Below are positions 23,446 through 35,006 of a stretch of DNA of 64,000 nt, piece after piece. A program made the translations under genes and the position numbers. The stretch is from assembly GCF_901709675.1 (NCBI RefSeq), contig NC_051105.1, positions 2,542,001 to 2,606,000 of the forward strand, given 5' to 3'. Positions within the stretch are counted from its first letter, which is position 1. Every line of letters starts with the position of its first letter. The stretch comes from Syngnathus acus (Eukaryota; Chordata; Actinopteri; Syngnathiformes; Syngnathidae). The notes below the pieces were generated by a model, which saw only the letters and a list, made by a program, of their open reading frames with translations, was not told where the DNA came from and did not search any database.

Positions 23446-24973
23446 TCATGGCCATGTCACATGCTGAATCTTTTTCTTCACCTCTGGAGACATTGAAACA
23501 CCCTGAAGACAAAAATGATAAACAATGAAAGAGCAGTCAAGAAAACTCACAACCATAAAATGACTGACTGAACCAATCGTGAAGAATATTTCAAAATACT
23601 ATGAACATTCTTAATTGGTAATTAATAAATAAATAAATATTTTTAAAAAATCAACACACTCCCAATGCAGTTCTTTTTGTGATTTGTAAACACGAGACTA
23701 AAACATAAAGCATTTAAAAAAATTTAGAGTGTGTAGACTTGTTATATCCACTGTATGTCTGGAACGACTGGAATTCCAAAACACGAATAGTCCAATAGCA
23801 TAACTTATGGTTCTTACAGAGCAGTTTGCCTCCCGCTTTAGGCTTGCTGTGTCAGGGCAGCGTGAAAACCTCTGGTTGGAAGAAGACATTGACGACGATG
23901 ATGGTGGTGGTGACAATGTAGATGAACTGCCAGATAAACGACGAATGGGGTTGGCCAGATTTAGCGCCGGTGGGGGTTTTAGCCTGTCGGCCACTCCTGA
24001 TGACGACACTGTACTCATTTCCGGCTTCTTGATTTTTGCTGAGCCATAGGAAATAGAATGAGAGGACCTAAAGTGGTCCCTGGAAAGAAAGGAACGGCAC
24101 AACCAAGCATTAGAGAGAAACAGTAAACTGTAGCAAACGATCACAGCTCAGCTAGTGAACGCCATGACCAAACTTAGAAAGCTGGTGAACCGTGAGCTGG
24201 CGTATAAAAAAACAAAACAAAAGCAGCGAGTTCATATAAACTGGGCTATGGTCTTATTTTTGTCTTCCGGTGAGGTACCGCTAAATTGTAAAATTAAAAT
24301 TCTTGTTCGATTCATTCATAGTTTATTTTGCATGTTATGATAATTGGTTATTTGTGTATTCATTACTGACACTTTTTGTCATTTCATTGTTTTGAATGAG
24401 ATGGTGGCTAGTTTGAAATTCAAGTCAAGTTTAAGTGTGTCTCTGGAGATATGATCCTAGCGCAATTCTGTTCCCAGACCTTGCTACACCTCAGTGTGAT
24501 CCCCCCGCTTGAAGGTGCATTGGTAGGGCGACTCACCTGTCCGGTCGCAGGCCGGCTGGGGCTTGTCTGCCTCGAGTCTTCGCCATCCTCTTTCCCCAGC
24601 GGTTGTCGGGTAAAGTGCGCTGAGGTCGCGGGATAACGTGTCGTACGTAGAGGTCTATGAGTTGGTTCCGACTCCCGCAATCTTTGGAACTTATCTTTTT
24701 CTAAGCCATAAAAACTGGTGAGACCATCTTTTAAGTACGAACATGACCAGAGGAGATGCATTGAGTTTTTTGACAAGTATGCTAACGCGACTGTTTCGTT
24801 CCTCGAACTAATTCATTAATTGAATTGTAATGTGAATGCGTCGTTTTGATATTATATCTCACCTCATTCAAAATCAACTGAAGAAAATCTTGAGACAGCA
24901 ATTCAGGGTGTAGTAAAATATCCACGTCCGAAGCGTGAATATCTTTGCCGGCTAATTCACAGGAGGTCGCCAT
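23446..24973 (-). CDS. c2orf49: Ashwin, tRNA ligase complex subunit
   Basis: Ashwin is a small nuclear protein, found with RTCB, DDX1, FAM98B and CGI-99 in the tRNA-splicing ligase complex and needed for early development in frog. Four exons on the minus strand join with consistent phases: 24863-24973, 24537-24700, 23818-24079, 23446-23502. The product is 197 residues (human 232). Exon 1 encodes [19 protein letters not shown] and exon 2 [20 protein letters not shown] followed by RWGKRMAK. Exon 3 encodes [13 protein letters not shown] and a Ser/Pro-rich linker, and exon 4 ends [10 protein letters not shown], the invariant C-terminus. I chose the Met at 24,973 (AACATGG context, aligned with the human start). 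An in-frame upstream ATG at 24,991 would add six residues. The Ser-rich middle is shorter than in human. Confidence 0.93.
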
Positions 24974-25065
24974 GTTGGTATTACCCAGCATGCTCCGCGT
25001 CACCGTCGTCTTCTTCTTTGATCGTTTTAGGATGAAAGACTGCCATCTTGCGGTAGCCAGTCAAA
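24974..25065 (-). promoter_or_regulatory. c2orf49 core promoter
   Basis: On the minus strand, CTGCCATCTTGC read in reverse gives CAAGATGGC at 25,041-25,050, a strong YY1 site. Nearer the ATG, the plus strand reads TTACCCAGCATGCTCCGCG (24,981-24,999), which resembles the ZNF143-type CCCAGCATGC element. There is no TATA box. YY1 and ZNF143 elements next to a short 5' UTR are typical of TATA-less housekeeping promoters. Confidence 0.5.
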
Positions 25066-25308
25066 ACAGCGGCAGAAAACTGAGCAGTCCATAGTCCACT
25101 GAAAATTTTAATCATAAGATCATTCTCAAACAAGGGTGGGCAAACTTTGGAGCTCAAGAGCCACATTTGTTTTGAAAATGGACAGATGCCGGTCATTCTT
25201 ACATGTGGTAATTTTTTTCAAAAAATCATATCTAAAATACTTTGTTTTACTGTAAACCAATACTTTATTTACGAATATAAAACCATTTGTAAAGTTTACA
25301 TTTGCCCA

Positions 25309-25347
25309 TTATTATTATTATTATTGTTATTATTATTATTATTATTG
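25309..25347. repeat. ATT microsatellite
   Basis: ATT trinucleotides with one GTT interruption. Confidence 0.9.
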
Positions 25348-26895
25348 TGGTCTTTAATGTCAGATATCTGTCATTCAATATTTGTTACTGCTTTGATTGC
25401 ACTACTCGTACTAAGTTTGGAGTTAATTTGAGGACTTTTGATGTTATATTTTATCAGTGGAATGGGCACAACCCTTATCTAAGGCTTCCATCTATCCCAA
25501 ACGGAGCCCCCACCACTTATTGGATGTTTAATCCTTTTAGAGTCCAAATAATATCGTTACTCCCATGTATAATACAGAAAGTACATGTATCACAAAATGT
25601 GATGTCTGTCCATTTTTGTCCAATAGGAAATCAAAACACCATTTCAATGTATTCACGATTATCCTCACTCTGGTAAGTTCACCTGCCTCAATAGTTTTCA
25701 GTCAAGTGGACACCCGTAGGAAACGTAGGTCTATCGTATCCCAGCAACATGGCAATATATTCACATCATATGACAACGACACTGTTTACATTGTGCAAGT
25801 GGATGACCTCAATGTTTTGTTGTATTTTTGCCATGACGTTCACCATCACTCCTTTAAAAATCATCTTTATTTGTCTGTTTCTGTTCTTGCTGATACATTA
25901 TGTATCCAAGTACATGTTTACAGCTTAATAAATGACATTGTTTTCCTGCACAAATGTTTCAGAACACCATTGGACAATAATCACATTTTTCCCCTTATTT
26001 TTCATTTGAAACATAACTGACATTATTATGATCGCACTTAGAAATGGGCAAAAGAACCAATAAATTGAGTACATATTATGAATTTTCGCAACTCTGTGGA
26101 ACTTACTGTTGAGTAATTGTTGGGGAGACTTATCATGGAAACTGAATGTTTGATGGTATACAGGTAGTTGACTTGATTTTCCTGTAATCAAGCAGCCAAA
26201 TGAATCTTTTGAGAGGCACTAAGTACAGCCAATCCTAGCTTCAGCCAAGGATTCTTTCTTAAGAAGGAAAACGACCCTGAAATTTTCTTTGTGCTAAATT
26301 TAGGTTCTGTGCAGACCCACAAGTCAGAACACAGTGTTCAGATTAATATTTTGTTGGTGAAATATGCAATTAAACGGGTAAAACTCACCTGTTTTTATCT
26401 ATCTCAGGGTGTTGTTGTTGCTGTTGACTTCCCCTTTAACATTGGGGCCAGCAGTATGAAATATTCAGAGACATTCATCCGTCCGTTCATTTTATTCTAT
26501 TTGTGGGTCGTGTAAGTTGGAACCTATCTCAGGGGACTTTGGGCAAAAGCTCGACTTCACCCTGGACTGGTTGTCAGTCAATCATGGGGTGCACACAGAG
26601 ACACACAACCATTTACAATCACATTCATACTGTATGTACGTATCTACAACCAAGTCAGTGTCTCCCAAGCAAGATTTTCCCAGTAAAAATAACCATAACC
26701 AATACTAAAAATCACTCTATTAATCTAATACTCATCCCTTACCACCACTGTGACTCAACGTACAAAACGGCAGCTCATCAACGATTGTTCACAAACGAGA
26801 GAGAAATGTTTACATTGGACAAGATGAAGTTGTTTTGCTTCACATCTGTGTGAAGCTGCCAATATGAAGGAAACATTTTGGACTGGGCTATGTTG

Positions 26896-26992
26896 TTTGA
26901 ACGTACTGCAGAGACGTTAGAACGTACTGCAAAAGTCACTCAACGTCATTTGAACGTATTGACAAAGTCGTTCAAACATACTGGTGAAGTCG
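26896..26992. repeat. Imperfect GAACGTACTG array
   Basis: Four related units of about 21-32 bp, with cores GAACGTACTGCAGAGACG, GAACGTACTGCAAAAGTC, GAACGTATTGACAAAGTCG and CAAACATACTGGTGAAGTCG. They lie 160-260 bp past the gpr45 stop codon, probably in its 3' UTR. Confidence 0.6.
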
Positions 26993-27154
26993 TATTTCGC
27001 CTACTTTTCACCAACTCGTTTTGAACAACTTAGTAGTACATCAAATATACTTTTCGATCGAATGACATAGCCCAGACCATTTTTTTGACTTCACACTGGC
27101 AGTTCCGCACTTCTGTAAATCTGAGACAAAAAATCCCAGGACAATTTGTGTCCT

Positions 27155-28315
27155 TCATACAGCCGACTGAGTCTCGCTGCAGACATAGATGTTGCTGGGT
27201 CGCACTCTCCTTCGGCTGCGGCCACCGACCCTGGGACACAGGCGGCAGCTTTTGGGAAAGAACTCCTGGCAGGCTTCCCGGAACTTTCGGATCCTCCAAC
27301 AGTAAATGATGGGGTTGAAAACTGTCTTCAGGTAGCTGAGCCACAGAGCACCGATGCTGATTGGGTAGAAATTGGGGCTGAAGTAGAACTGGCGGCTGAA
27401 GACAGCCAGCAGGCTGACCACGGTGTAGGGCAGCCAGCACACGGAGAAACCCACAAAAAGGATGAGGATGGTCGTGAAGGCACGGGTCTTGAAGCTCATG
27501 TCCACCTTAATCTGCGGGGGTCTCTGCAGACCGATGAGTCTCATTTTGCTGACTTGGTTGAGGGCCGGCAGGCAGGAGGGCTCGCTGGCGTGGCTGTGGA
27601 CGCGTAGGGTGTTGCGTCGCACCGTGTTCAGGATACACATGTATGAGTAGAGCATGACCGAAAAGGGGGCGAAGAAGACCGCCACCGCCAAGAGGACGGT
27701 GTAAGCCCGATCGGCCACCGACTCGCTGTATCCCAGCACGCACTGCGGGACCCAGACCACCCCTGCACCCGCCGTGCCCGTCCTCCAGCCCACGATAGAC
27801 GGTAAGGACACGCACAGACTAAGCAGCCACGAGCCTGCGATCAAAACCTTCGCCCTGTGTGGGGTCAACTTGTCCTGACGCTGCACGATGATGAGGAAGC
27901 GATCCACGCTGATGATGAGAAGTATGGAGACCCCCTCCAAGACAAAGAGCCAATAAAGCATGATGGAGGCGCGGCAAAATCCGCTCCCGAAGCTCCAGTC
28001 GGTGCTCCCCAGCGTGACGGCGGTGAAGGGCATGCAAAGGAGCGAGAGCATAATGTCGGAGAAGGCCAGCGTGGCCAGCAACAGGTTGATTGCGGAGCGC
28101 ATGGCCGGTTTCTGGTAGACGATCAAACACACGATGGAGTTGCCCAGGAAACCAATGGTAATCATGAAGATCATAATAGCCGCCAAAGTTACACGCAGGG
28201 TGACCGATATGAGAGGAGTTCCAGGTTCGGATGGTGGACTACCGGTGGCCTGATTAGCATCGTCCGGCTCCATGAAGTCACATCCTTCCAGCAGGCTTTC
28301 ATTGCAAAAAGCCAT
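27155..28315 (-). CDS. gpr45: G protein-coupled receptor 45 (PSP24-like)
   Basis: A class A orphan receptor of neurons, related to GPR63 and once proposed as a lysophosphatidic acid receptor. The 386-codon frame is intronless, as in human GPR45 (372 residues). It shows two N-terminal glycosylation sequons (N5, N21) and seven membrane helices with GFLGNSIVCLIVY (helix 1) and LLATLAFSDIM (helix 2, conserved Asp). It also has SVDRFLIIVQRQDKL (DRF in place of DRY, as in human), CWLPY (helix 6) and FNPIIYCW (helix 7). The tail ends IYVCSETQSAV, nearly the same as the human YVCNENQSAV. An acceptor-like sequence (GTGTTTCAG) at 28,396 suggests an upstream noncoding exon. The orientation relative to pou3f3 and c2orf49 is the ancestral one. 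Confidence 0.95.
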   Translation of the reverse strand: MAFCNESLLEGCDFMEPDDANQATGSPPSEPGTPLISVTLRVTLAAIMIFMITIGFLGNSIVCLIVYQKPAMRSAINLLLATLAFSDIMLSLLCMPFTAVTLGSTDWSFGSGFCRASIMLYWLFVLEGVSILLIISVDRFLIIVQRQDKLTPHRAKVLIAGSWLLSLCVSLPSIVGWRTGTAGAGVVWVPQCVLGYSESVADRAYTVLLAVAVFFAPFSVMLYSYMCILNTVRRNTLRVHSHASEPSCLPALNQVSKMRLIGLQRPPQIKVDMSFKTRAFTTILILFVGFSVCWLPYTVVSLLAVFSRQFYFSPNFYPISIGALWLSYLKTVFNPIIYCWRIRKFREACQEFFPKSCRLCPRVGGRSRRRVRPSNIYVCSETQSAV

Positions 28316-28789
28316 CGTGGCACTTTATCAGCAAATACTAACGTGGGTGAAGTGTGAGAGCTCCGTCAAAGGCATAGCAACAGTTTGTAATCCATCTGAA
28401 ACACATCAAGAAAATAGACCACACTTAGATTAGTCGAGAAACTGTCATTGGTCATGAAAGTCAAGGTTTAAAATCAGGTGAACCATGTGATGTCTCCCAG
28501 CCAATCAATAAAGACATCTAACAAACATACCCGCTTGACTATACAAAATATGGTTCTCGTTACCTTGACCAAACTTAAACATCATGACAGCCCCAGAAGA
28601 AACATATATAGATATAGAATACAAAAAAAGCAAGCTGTTAGATTATTTTGTACAAAACTGAAGAAAATGTATTGTCACACGAGACAGATGTGCATCTCAG
28701 TGGCTTTAATTCGGTTGATTATTAACAGTTGAGCCAGCACCTTCCTTCCTCCCACCCGTCACACAATACGTGTCATTACTCACACCTCC

Positions 28790-28923
28790 AGACAATCGAG
28801 GATGCTTCAGGATCAGATCAAATCCGGATGAGACGTAGAGGCGGAGCACAAACAGGACGTGTCTGTTACCATGGTGGATGCCAGCATCTGGGAGGGGAAG
28901 GAAGGAAGAGGCGCTTATAAATA
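28790..28923 (-). promoter_or_regulatory. Candidate gpr45 TATA promoter and noncoding exon
   Basis: On the minus strand, TATTTATAA at 28,923-28,915 is a good TATA box. About 130 bp downstream, GTCTGGAG is followed by GTGTGAGT, a plausible splice donor (near 28,790). With the acceptor at 28,396 this gives a noncoding exon 1 of roughly 100 nt and an intron of about 400 bp, then the coding exon. The model rests on motif matches only. Confidence 0.35.
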
Positions 28924-30013
28924 TGAACTGTTAAGCACATGTGTCAAAGTCAAATTGTCATAATGGCAAGGAATCCCACCGCCAACCTATAAATGTATCG
29001 ATGTTATTCCTTATATTTACAGGGTTGTACCCAAACTAAGGTGAAAACTGATGTATTATGTAATAGTTGAACAAATCCCCAACCTCAATATTAGTCATCC
29101 TTATTCACACACCAGAACAAAGAATAAGCATTAAAATAACATGACAAATAACAGCTTTGCTATTGCGACATTCTTACACAAAACCCTCTCCAAAAGCGCT
29201 GCATAGTTTTGCTGCTGTTGCCACGGCAACAGGATTAGCAGCTCCATGGCAACAAGCATCCCATATACTCGTGTTTCCACGACCAAATATTTTCTATAGC
29301 ACAGCCTACTACTGCCAACTTTATGATTACGCACAAGGTCACCTGATCTTGTTGGACTCGAACAGTAACTAAATTTATGTATTTATAAATAGGAAGCGCT
29401 TGCTTATCATTCATAGGATTAAAATAAGCACGTGTGAAATTGCCTTAAATTAGATGATATCTAAAAATCCGAGATAGTATCTAATAACTGTGCCTACATA
29501 AAATGAAGTCAAACACAATAATGCAGGTTTTTTCTCACGATGGCCTTGGGGGGCCTATTTTGTCTCCGTTTTATAATTTCACCTGGTGGGGAATATGGGG
29601 GGTGCAATAGCACCTACGTGGACAAATGTGTATTCAGTATATGAACAAATAAAATAAAATAAAAATAGACCCACCTTGAAGTGTTCACAGTGGAGCCCTG
29701 GTGACAGCATCCTGATTCGACTCCTCAGTAATACGTGAAGTGACTGGCCCCCACTCCGTTGCATATACCTAAAATCTAAATTAATCACGATGAATAGAAA
29801 TATCCCGAGGAGAACATTTCGGAGCGGGCTCGGTCGTCAGCCTGCCGCCTGCAGACGATGCAGACGCCACACAAAGCAGGTGGACGCACATTTAAAGGAA
29901 CAGTGCGCGCATGTCTTAAAAAAATACACACACACACCAACACAGCCACTTGGTTTGTTGTTGTTGTTTTCCTTCTGCTTTTCGAAGTAACTGAGTAAGT
30001 TTGGATTCCAAAT
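28924..30013. other. gpr45 upstream region
   Basis: No gene is recognised. It contains a perfect RFX X-box at 29,217-29,230 with a half site (CCATGGCAAC) about 15 bp further. The rest is AT-rich with short frames only. Confidence 0.5.
29217..29230. promoter_or_regulatory. RFX X-box
   Basis: GTTGCCACGGCAAC matches the palindromic RFX consensus GTNRCCNNRGYAAC at every specified position. It lies about 290 bp upstream of the candidate gpr45 TATA box. RFX factors activate ciliary genes. Confidence 0.6.
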
Positions 30014-30270
30014 CAATGTATGAGCACCTCATATTATATACAGTAAAAGCTACAAAACAAACTGACAAATAACTCGTTTTCAAATCAGACGAGTAAAAAC
30101 TGGTCAAATATTAAAAAAAAAAAAAAAAAAGATATCATTAAAAGTGAAGATAATTTGCAATTCTAGTAATGACACGCGAATTTGATGCACAATTTGTCTT
30201 CACGGGCCACATAAAATGATGTGGCGGGCCGTATCTGGCCCCCGGGCCTTGAGTTTGACACCTGTGTTCT
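30014..30270. mobile_element. hAT-like element, 5'-truncated copy
   Basis: Colinear with 61,630-61,942: ATGTATGAGCACCTCATATT, then AACTCGTTTTCAAATCAGAC, then GATGCACAATTTGTCTTCAC and the GGGCCGTATCTGGCCCCCGG block, ending GAGTTTGACACCTGTG. The left terminus is missing. A poly(A)-like stretch interrupts it at about 30,112-30,130. It is noncoding. Confidence 0.75.
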
Positions 30271-30796
30271 ACAGTGTAATATGTTAAGTGTTAGTAGTTT
30301 CGTTGCAGTAATTACTTTAATAAACATGATTAGTGACCATACATTTGTAATTAATAATTCATTGTAATTAATTAATTTACTAAACAAATTGGTTTTAAAA
30401 ACTATCACGTCTTATAGTCGGGATTTGTGTAGTAATTACTCATTGTAAGGATAGAGTCCAAGTGATAATGTTAGAAACGGTAAATAGAATAATGGAATTA
30501 AAATAAAGCCTAGATATTTAATGGCAGGCTCAAATATTAGTGTAGCGTAGTAAAACAATTACTTGCTGTATACTAAACGGCCACATTTTAATTTGTTGGT
30601 CTTTAGCCCACCTTTTTAGAACTAATTTTCTTGTAACCTGCCTCTCTGCTCTCTCATCTATCTGTCAGTCTGTCTGTCTGGATTTATAGCTAGCTGGCTG
30701 GCTCGCTGTGAATTATACTTTAAGATATAATTTCTACCTATCACACAGTACTTATGATAAAATATTTTTTAAACTCACATGCTATGATAATTTTGT

Positions 30797-30810
30797 CCAA
30801 TAGATGGCAG
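30797..30810 (+). promoter_or_regulatory. CTCF-like motif, forward
   Basis: CCAATAGATGGCAG matches the CTCF core CCASYAGRKGGCRS except at position 4. It lies between gpr45 and pou3f3 and points toward pou3f3. Short-motif matches of this kind are not rare by chance. Confidence 0.35.
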
Positions 30811-33800
30811 CATTACAACATCCATATTTAGTTCTGCAAACCCCTGACGACAGGTCACATGTGCAAAATAGCATCCACAAAGATGTTTTTAGTAATCTTT
30901 GACAATCTTATGAATAGTCTTGTTAGTGTTTTTCCATTTAGCTCAGGCACCAGAATATAGTCCTGTATTATCTTCTCTTCAGAGTGTAAATTGGCACGGT
31001 GCCCATATGTTGAACGTGCCCACCTCAGTTCCACTCCACTGATGTGACGCAAGCATGCATATCACGTCCATTGGCAAGCTCATAGGGAGGGAAAATTAAT
31101 TTCTTTTATTCCACCCCTCTATCGAGACGTTGCCACTCCATCATTCGGCTAAAAAGCAAACACTCTAGCCTGCCTGCATGAAAAATGTTCCTCTCCTTAA
31201 ATCAGAATATTGAGAGTAAAAAGGAAACACACACACACACACACACGCGCGCGGAACAGAGAGTTACATTTAGGACATTTTGCACAACATCTAACTTAAA
31301 TACACCTCCTGAATCTTGTATTGACACACTGCTGCTTGTGACTTCAGCTCGCAGTTATGAGAGTCAATTTAGATTCCGCGAAAGGTGTTAATCAATGGTA
31401 AAACACTCGAGGTGGTCAAACATTCTGGGCAATGTGAGAATAATTAACAACATTGGGGAATGTGCAAACCTCAGTGGAATTTTAAGATAGGTGTCTGAGA
31501 AAAAAAAAGGCCTGTTTCACAAAATAGTCATCTAGTATAGAGACTACAGTGTACTACAGGGGCCACCAACATATTTGAAACTGAGAGCTACTTCATGAGT
31601 ACTGATTAATGTAAAGGGCTCCCAGTTTAATACACTCTTCTGAAAAAACAAACTTGAATAAATCGTCTTTGGTTGTGTTAGCGTCATTCATCTATGTGGA
31701 AAAAATAGGTCATATTTATGTTTTCTCACTATAATTATCAACAATAATTCAAGAAAGAAGGAGATAGATCCATCATCGATATATGCAGCACTTTATTTCT
31801 ATAAATCTCTCAAATTCACACTTTTACAAAATCCCCTGGAAATCATAATGTCTCAGCTTGTAAGATGACTTTACATTAGGCCCACGTGCTATTACCTGCT
31901 GCAACCGGACACCGTGTTGTTGAACCCAACTATATTGCACAATATTACTACAGTATACAAAAATGAACATGTAACCACTTATGTTGTGGCTCCGAGTCAC
32001 GAGTCACGACGAGGGGCAAGTTTTGGCTTTCAATGGTGTTTTCACTCTTCAACTACACTCACATAGAGAGCCGTCTCCTCCACATTCAGGTACTTCCTTT
32101 CCTCTTTCCCAACGCAATACTGATCGCTGTGGTGCCTTTATTGCCAGTAGGAGAAATCAATGCTAAAAAAAAATACATCCAACCTAGTTAAGAAATGACC
32201 AGAAAAATCACCATGACGATGATTGTGAACACACAGAAAGATAATAAATAAATGGAACATTACTGAAATATCTGTGAGCCCGTTGAGACTCTCACACTTA
32301 AGACCCAAAAAATTGCCAAAGGACAGTGTATCTTGAAAAAAATTCACTCATTGGCTCACTTGTACTGTATGTTAATGTACTGCTGCAATGCAAATTAGTC
32401 TATTCCCGGTTTATGAAGACTTTTATTTGGCCAAGCAATGTTTAATTAACATTGTATCATTCCAGTGTATAAGAAAACTAAAATAAAATGACAGAAATTA
32501 GAAGCGGTATGATACAATGCGGTTTTGCGCAACACTTCTTAAAATACACACTATGGCATACTGCATTGGAGCTACAATACACTTGATAGCCTCACACTAC
32601 TGAATATACTTTTAAAAGGTGCATAACAGGCCAAGGAAAAAATGATTCATAACCTGATGGTTATTTTTTACATGTTGTGTGAGTTTAGTGTGACAGCACA
32701 AGTGAAATATTAACTTACAGTATTGTTTATTCCTCTTTAGCAGAAACCCTTGCTTCTCGTTGGCTCGACTTCCTGGTTGTCATTGGTAAGTTTCTTTCAT
32801 TTTGTTGTGATTAGTGTGTGCACTTAGAAGTGTGTGTGTCTGTGTGCGAGTGCGTGCATGTCTGTGTGTGTGAGACTGTGTGCGTGTGAGTGAATATTGA
32901 TTGGGGTGTGGAAGCACGCACCGCCATAATCCATCATGTGTGGCCAAAGATCTGCTGCCTGGTGTCACTCTGTCACCTTGGCAACCACTTGTGCGTTGAC
33001 CTGCCAGCTGGGAGCGCTGAACTTTGCTGGCTGGCACAGGAAAGTGCTTGAATGCAATCAGCCTCACCTCAAAAGGCTGAAAAGACTAGAAGAGCACATT
33101 GAAGCAATGTGGATAGCTTTTTCAGTGCATACACAGTGTTCATAAACATAGTACACATAGCACGGTCCAACTGTGCGCATGGATGACATTTATTTTCTTT
33201 GATATTTTTTGCACGCAGAAAAAAACAAAAAGAGCGTTTGCGCCGTTGTGGGAGTGAACACAGCCAATTTGCTTCCAAGCCAATGGAAACGGCTCCTCTC
33301 ATTCGCTTTGAAGTCAATGCAGGAGAGGTGGCCGGTCTGCATGGCAAACCAATCCATGCAGGAGATCAATGCGTTCATTGAAAAAGAACGATCACCACTT
33401 GCAGATGGTCTAAAGTTGGACTGAGCACTTGGAGACCCTCTTCCACCTTGATCGTGCATCCGGGTGTGACCCCCCCTCCCACTTTACGCTTTACGTTTCC
33501 ACTGATGTAGCCACTCTAATTTCCCCAGGCATTCCAGGCTACGAGAACCCGAGTAGAGAATACTCTCGAACCTGCTGATTTCTTTTGAGCTCTCTGAGTC
33601 TCTGAAGGCCCAGCTCGTTATGACAGTAGGCCAAACTGTGTGCACAACATTCTGTATCTAGTGTATCTGAATATTTAGTACATAGATGCAGTACAGCATG
33701 CTCATTTCAGTTTGGGGCTTGCCACCACCAAAGCACATGGCTAAAACAAGACTGCCGGTGTTGGGGTCACTATTAGGGCCCATTTTATTTTCAGTGGTTG

Positions 33801-33963
33801 AAAAAAATGATGGATATATGTGCATTGCGTTTTTCTGGGCTTGTTCTCACTGTTCATCTGAGGTATTATTTGTTTTTCAAATTGCATAGTGGGTCGGGTT
33901 TAATGTTGAGGTCAACAGTCTGTGCTTCCAGCCATTGTTTTAGACTATGTTCTCAGCTCTGTA

Positions 33964-33995
33964 ATTTGTTTGTTTGTTTGTTTGTTTGTTTGTTT
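33964..33995. repeat. GTTT microsatellite
   Basis: Eight tandem GTTT units. Confidence 0.9.
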
Positions 33996-34149
33996 CCACT
34001 CACTTTATATTTATGTATCTGGTAGAATTAATATGTTGCAAAGAAACCAATAAGTTTGTTATTCTTGTGCAGTACAAGTCTTACACTGCTTAGTTCTGCT
34101 TTAAGATAAGAAATAATTGTTTTTAAAATGATAGGCGGGTTGACCATAC

Positions 34150-34278
34150 CGAATTGTGCGTGGGTGTGATTGTGAGCGTGAATTATTTTTTTTGTCTGTG
34201 TGTCCTGCATGCGATTGGTCGGCGACCGGTTCAGGGTGTACCCGCGACCCATAATGCAGTTCAGAAAATGGATGGATG
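34150..34278 (+). mobile_element. SINE 3' fragment ending in GGAT units
   Basis: GTGTGATTGTGAGCGTGAAT, then GCGATTGGTCGGCGACCGGT and TCAGGGTGTACCCGCGACCC, then AAAATGGATGGATGG. This is the 3' body and tail of the tRNA-derived SINE family seen at 1,481 and 47,913. Confidence 0.65.
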
Positions 34279-34985
34279 GTATTTACCACATTACACGATA
34301 CGTACGTTGAATATATGCTCACATGCATGCTGTACAATATCAATATATATTTAATTTGCTAGTTTAATGAAATGCAAACTTTAGTATTTACGCCAATGAA
34401 CCAAATTCAAATAACATAAGTAGTGTTACTTTGCTTTTTGCTTAACTAGACTTTTTTTTTTTATGTTAGTACTCTTGTTGTCCATTTACAGTACATGCAT
34501 AAAAATGTCATACATACTATGCGATTGATTGATTTTTTTTAACACTACGTAAAGCCTTGACATTCACTGCAAAGGCTGGAAATGATACCTCTTGCTTGCC
34601 AAATATTGAGCTCACATTGAGTCCATTTTCAAGCCACTTTTTAAAGTCTTAGTAAATATGCCATGTTGGGATGTTGTGCCCTTTTGAAAGTTCCAAATGG
34701 TAATTCAAACAAATGGCTCATTTTGAAACAGAGCCACTGAAAAGATAAACTACTAAGAGTACATTTTGCTCTCAATAATGTGCTTGTGAGTGTTGTTGGC
34801 CACAGCTGACACAAAATTGTGGGACATCATCAGTAAGGATTTTTTTTTGCATGGTTACATCTGTCCTTTTCACGTTACAGTTTGTGAATTATGGTTATAA
34901 TAATTATTGAGCGGTATGAATGAAAAAAAAAGCATTTGTACAGCTGCATATCGATATAAATACAGAAAACCTTTCAGTCGGGTCA

Positions 34986-35006
34986 GTGCACGTGCGCGTG
35001 CGCACG
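34986..35006. other. Alternating purine-pyrimidine tract
   Basis: Twenty-one nucleotides (GTGCACGTGCGCGTGCGCAC plus G) alternate strictly between purine and pyrimidine and are nearly palindromic. This is a Z-DNA-prone sequence just beyond the pou3f3 polyadenylation signal. Confidence 0.6.

Larger units (their letters stand above)
25066..27150. other. Intergenic c2orf49-gpr45; repeats
   Basis: About 2.1 kb with no gene, where tetrapods carry TGFBRAP1. It holds a hAT-type end at 25,131 (CAAGGGTGGGCAAACTTTGG), an ATT microsatellite at 25,309-25,347, a SINE fragment at about 26,515-26,660 (minus orientation) and a short imperfect repeat array at 26,896-26,992. A 151-codon plus frame at 25,565-26,020 has no recognisable domain. 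Part of this must be the gpr45 3' UTR; the nearest minus-strand AATAAA I see is near 26,490. Confidence 0.5.

Noticed and set aside
24420-24776. 118-codon minus frame over ashwin exon 2
   Set aside because: It is read in the wrong frame. The adjacent frame (24,537-24,700) gives the conserved [15 protein letters not shown] segment with proper splice borders.
25565-26020. 151-codon plus frame between c2orf49 and gpr45
   Set aside because: No domain or family resemblance, AT-rich codons, no splice or promoter context; likely chance.
27146-28357. Plus-strand frames opposite gpr45
   Set aside because: Shadow frames of a GC-rich single coding exon; the minus frame is unmistakably a seven-helix receptor.
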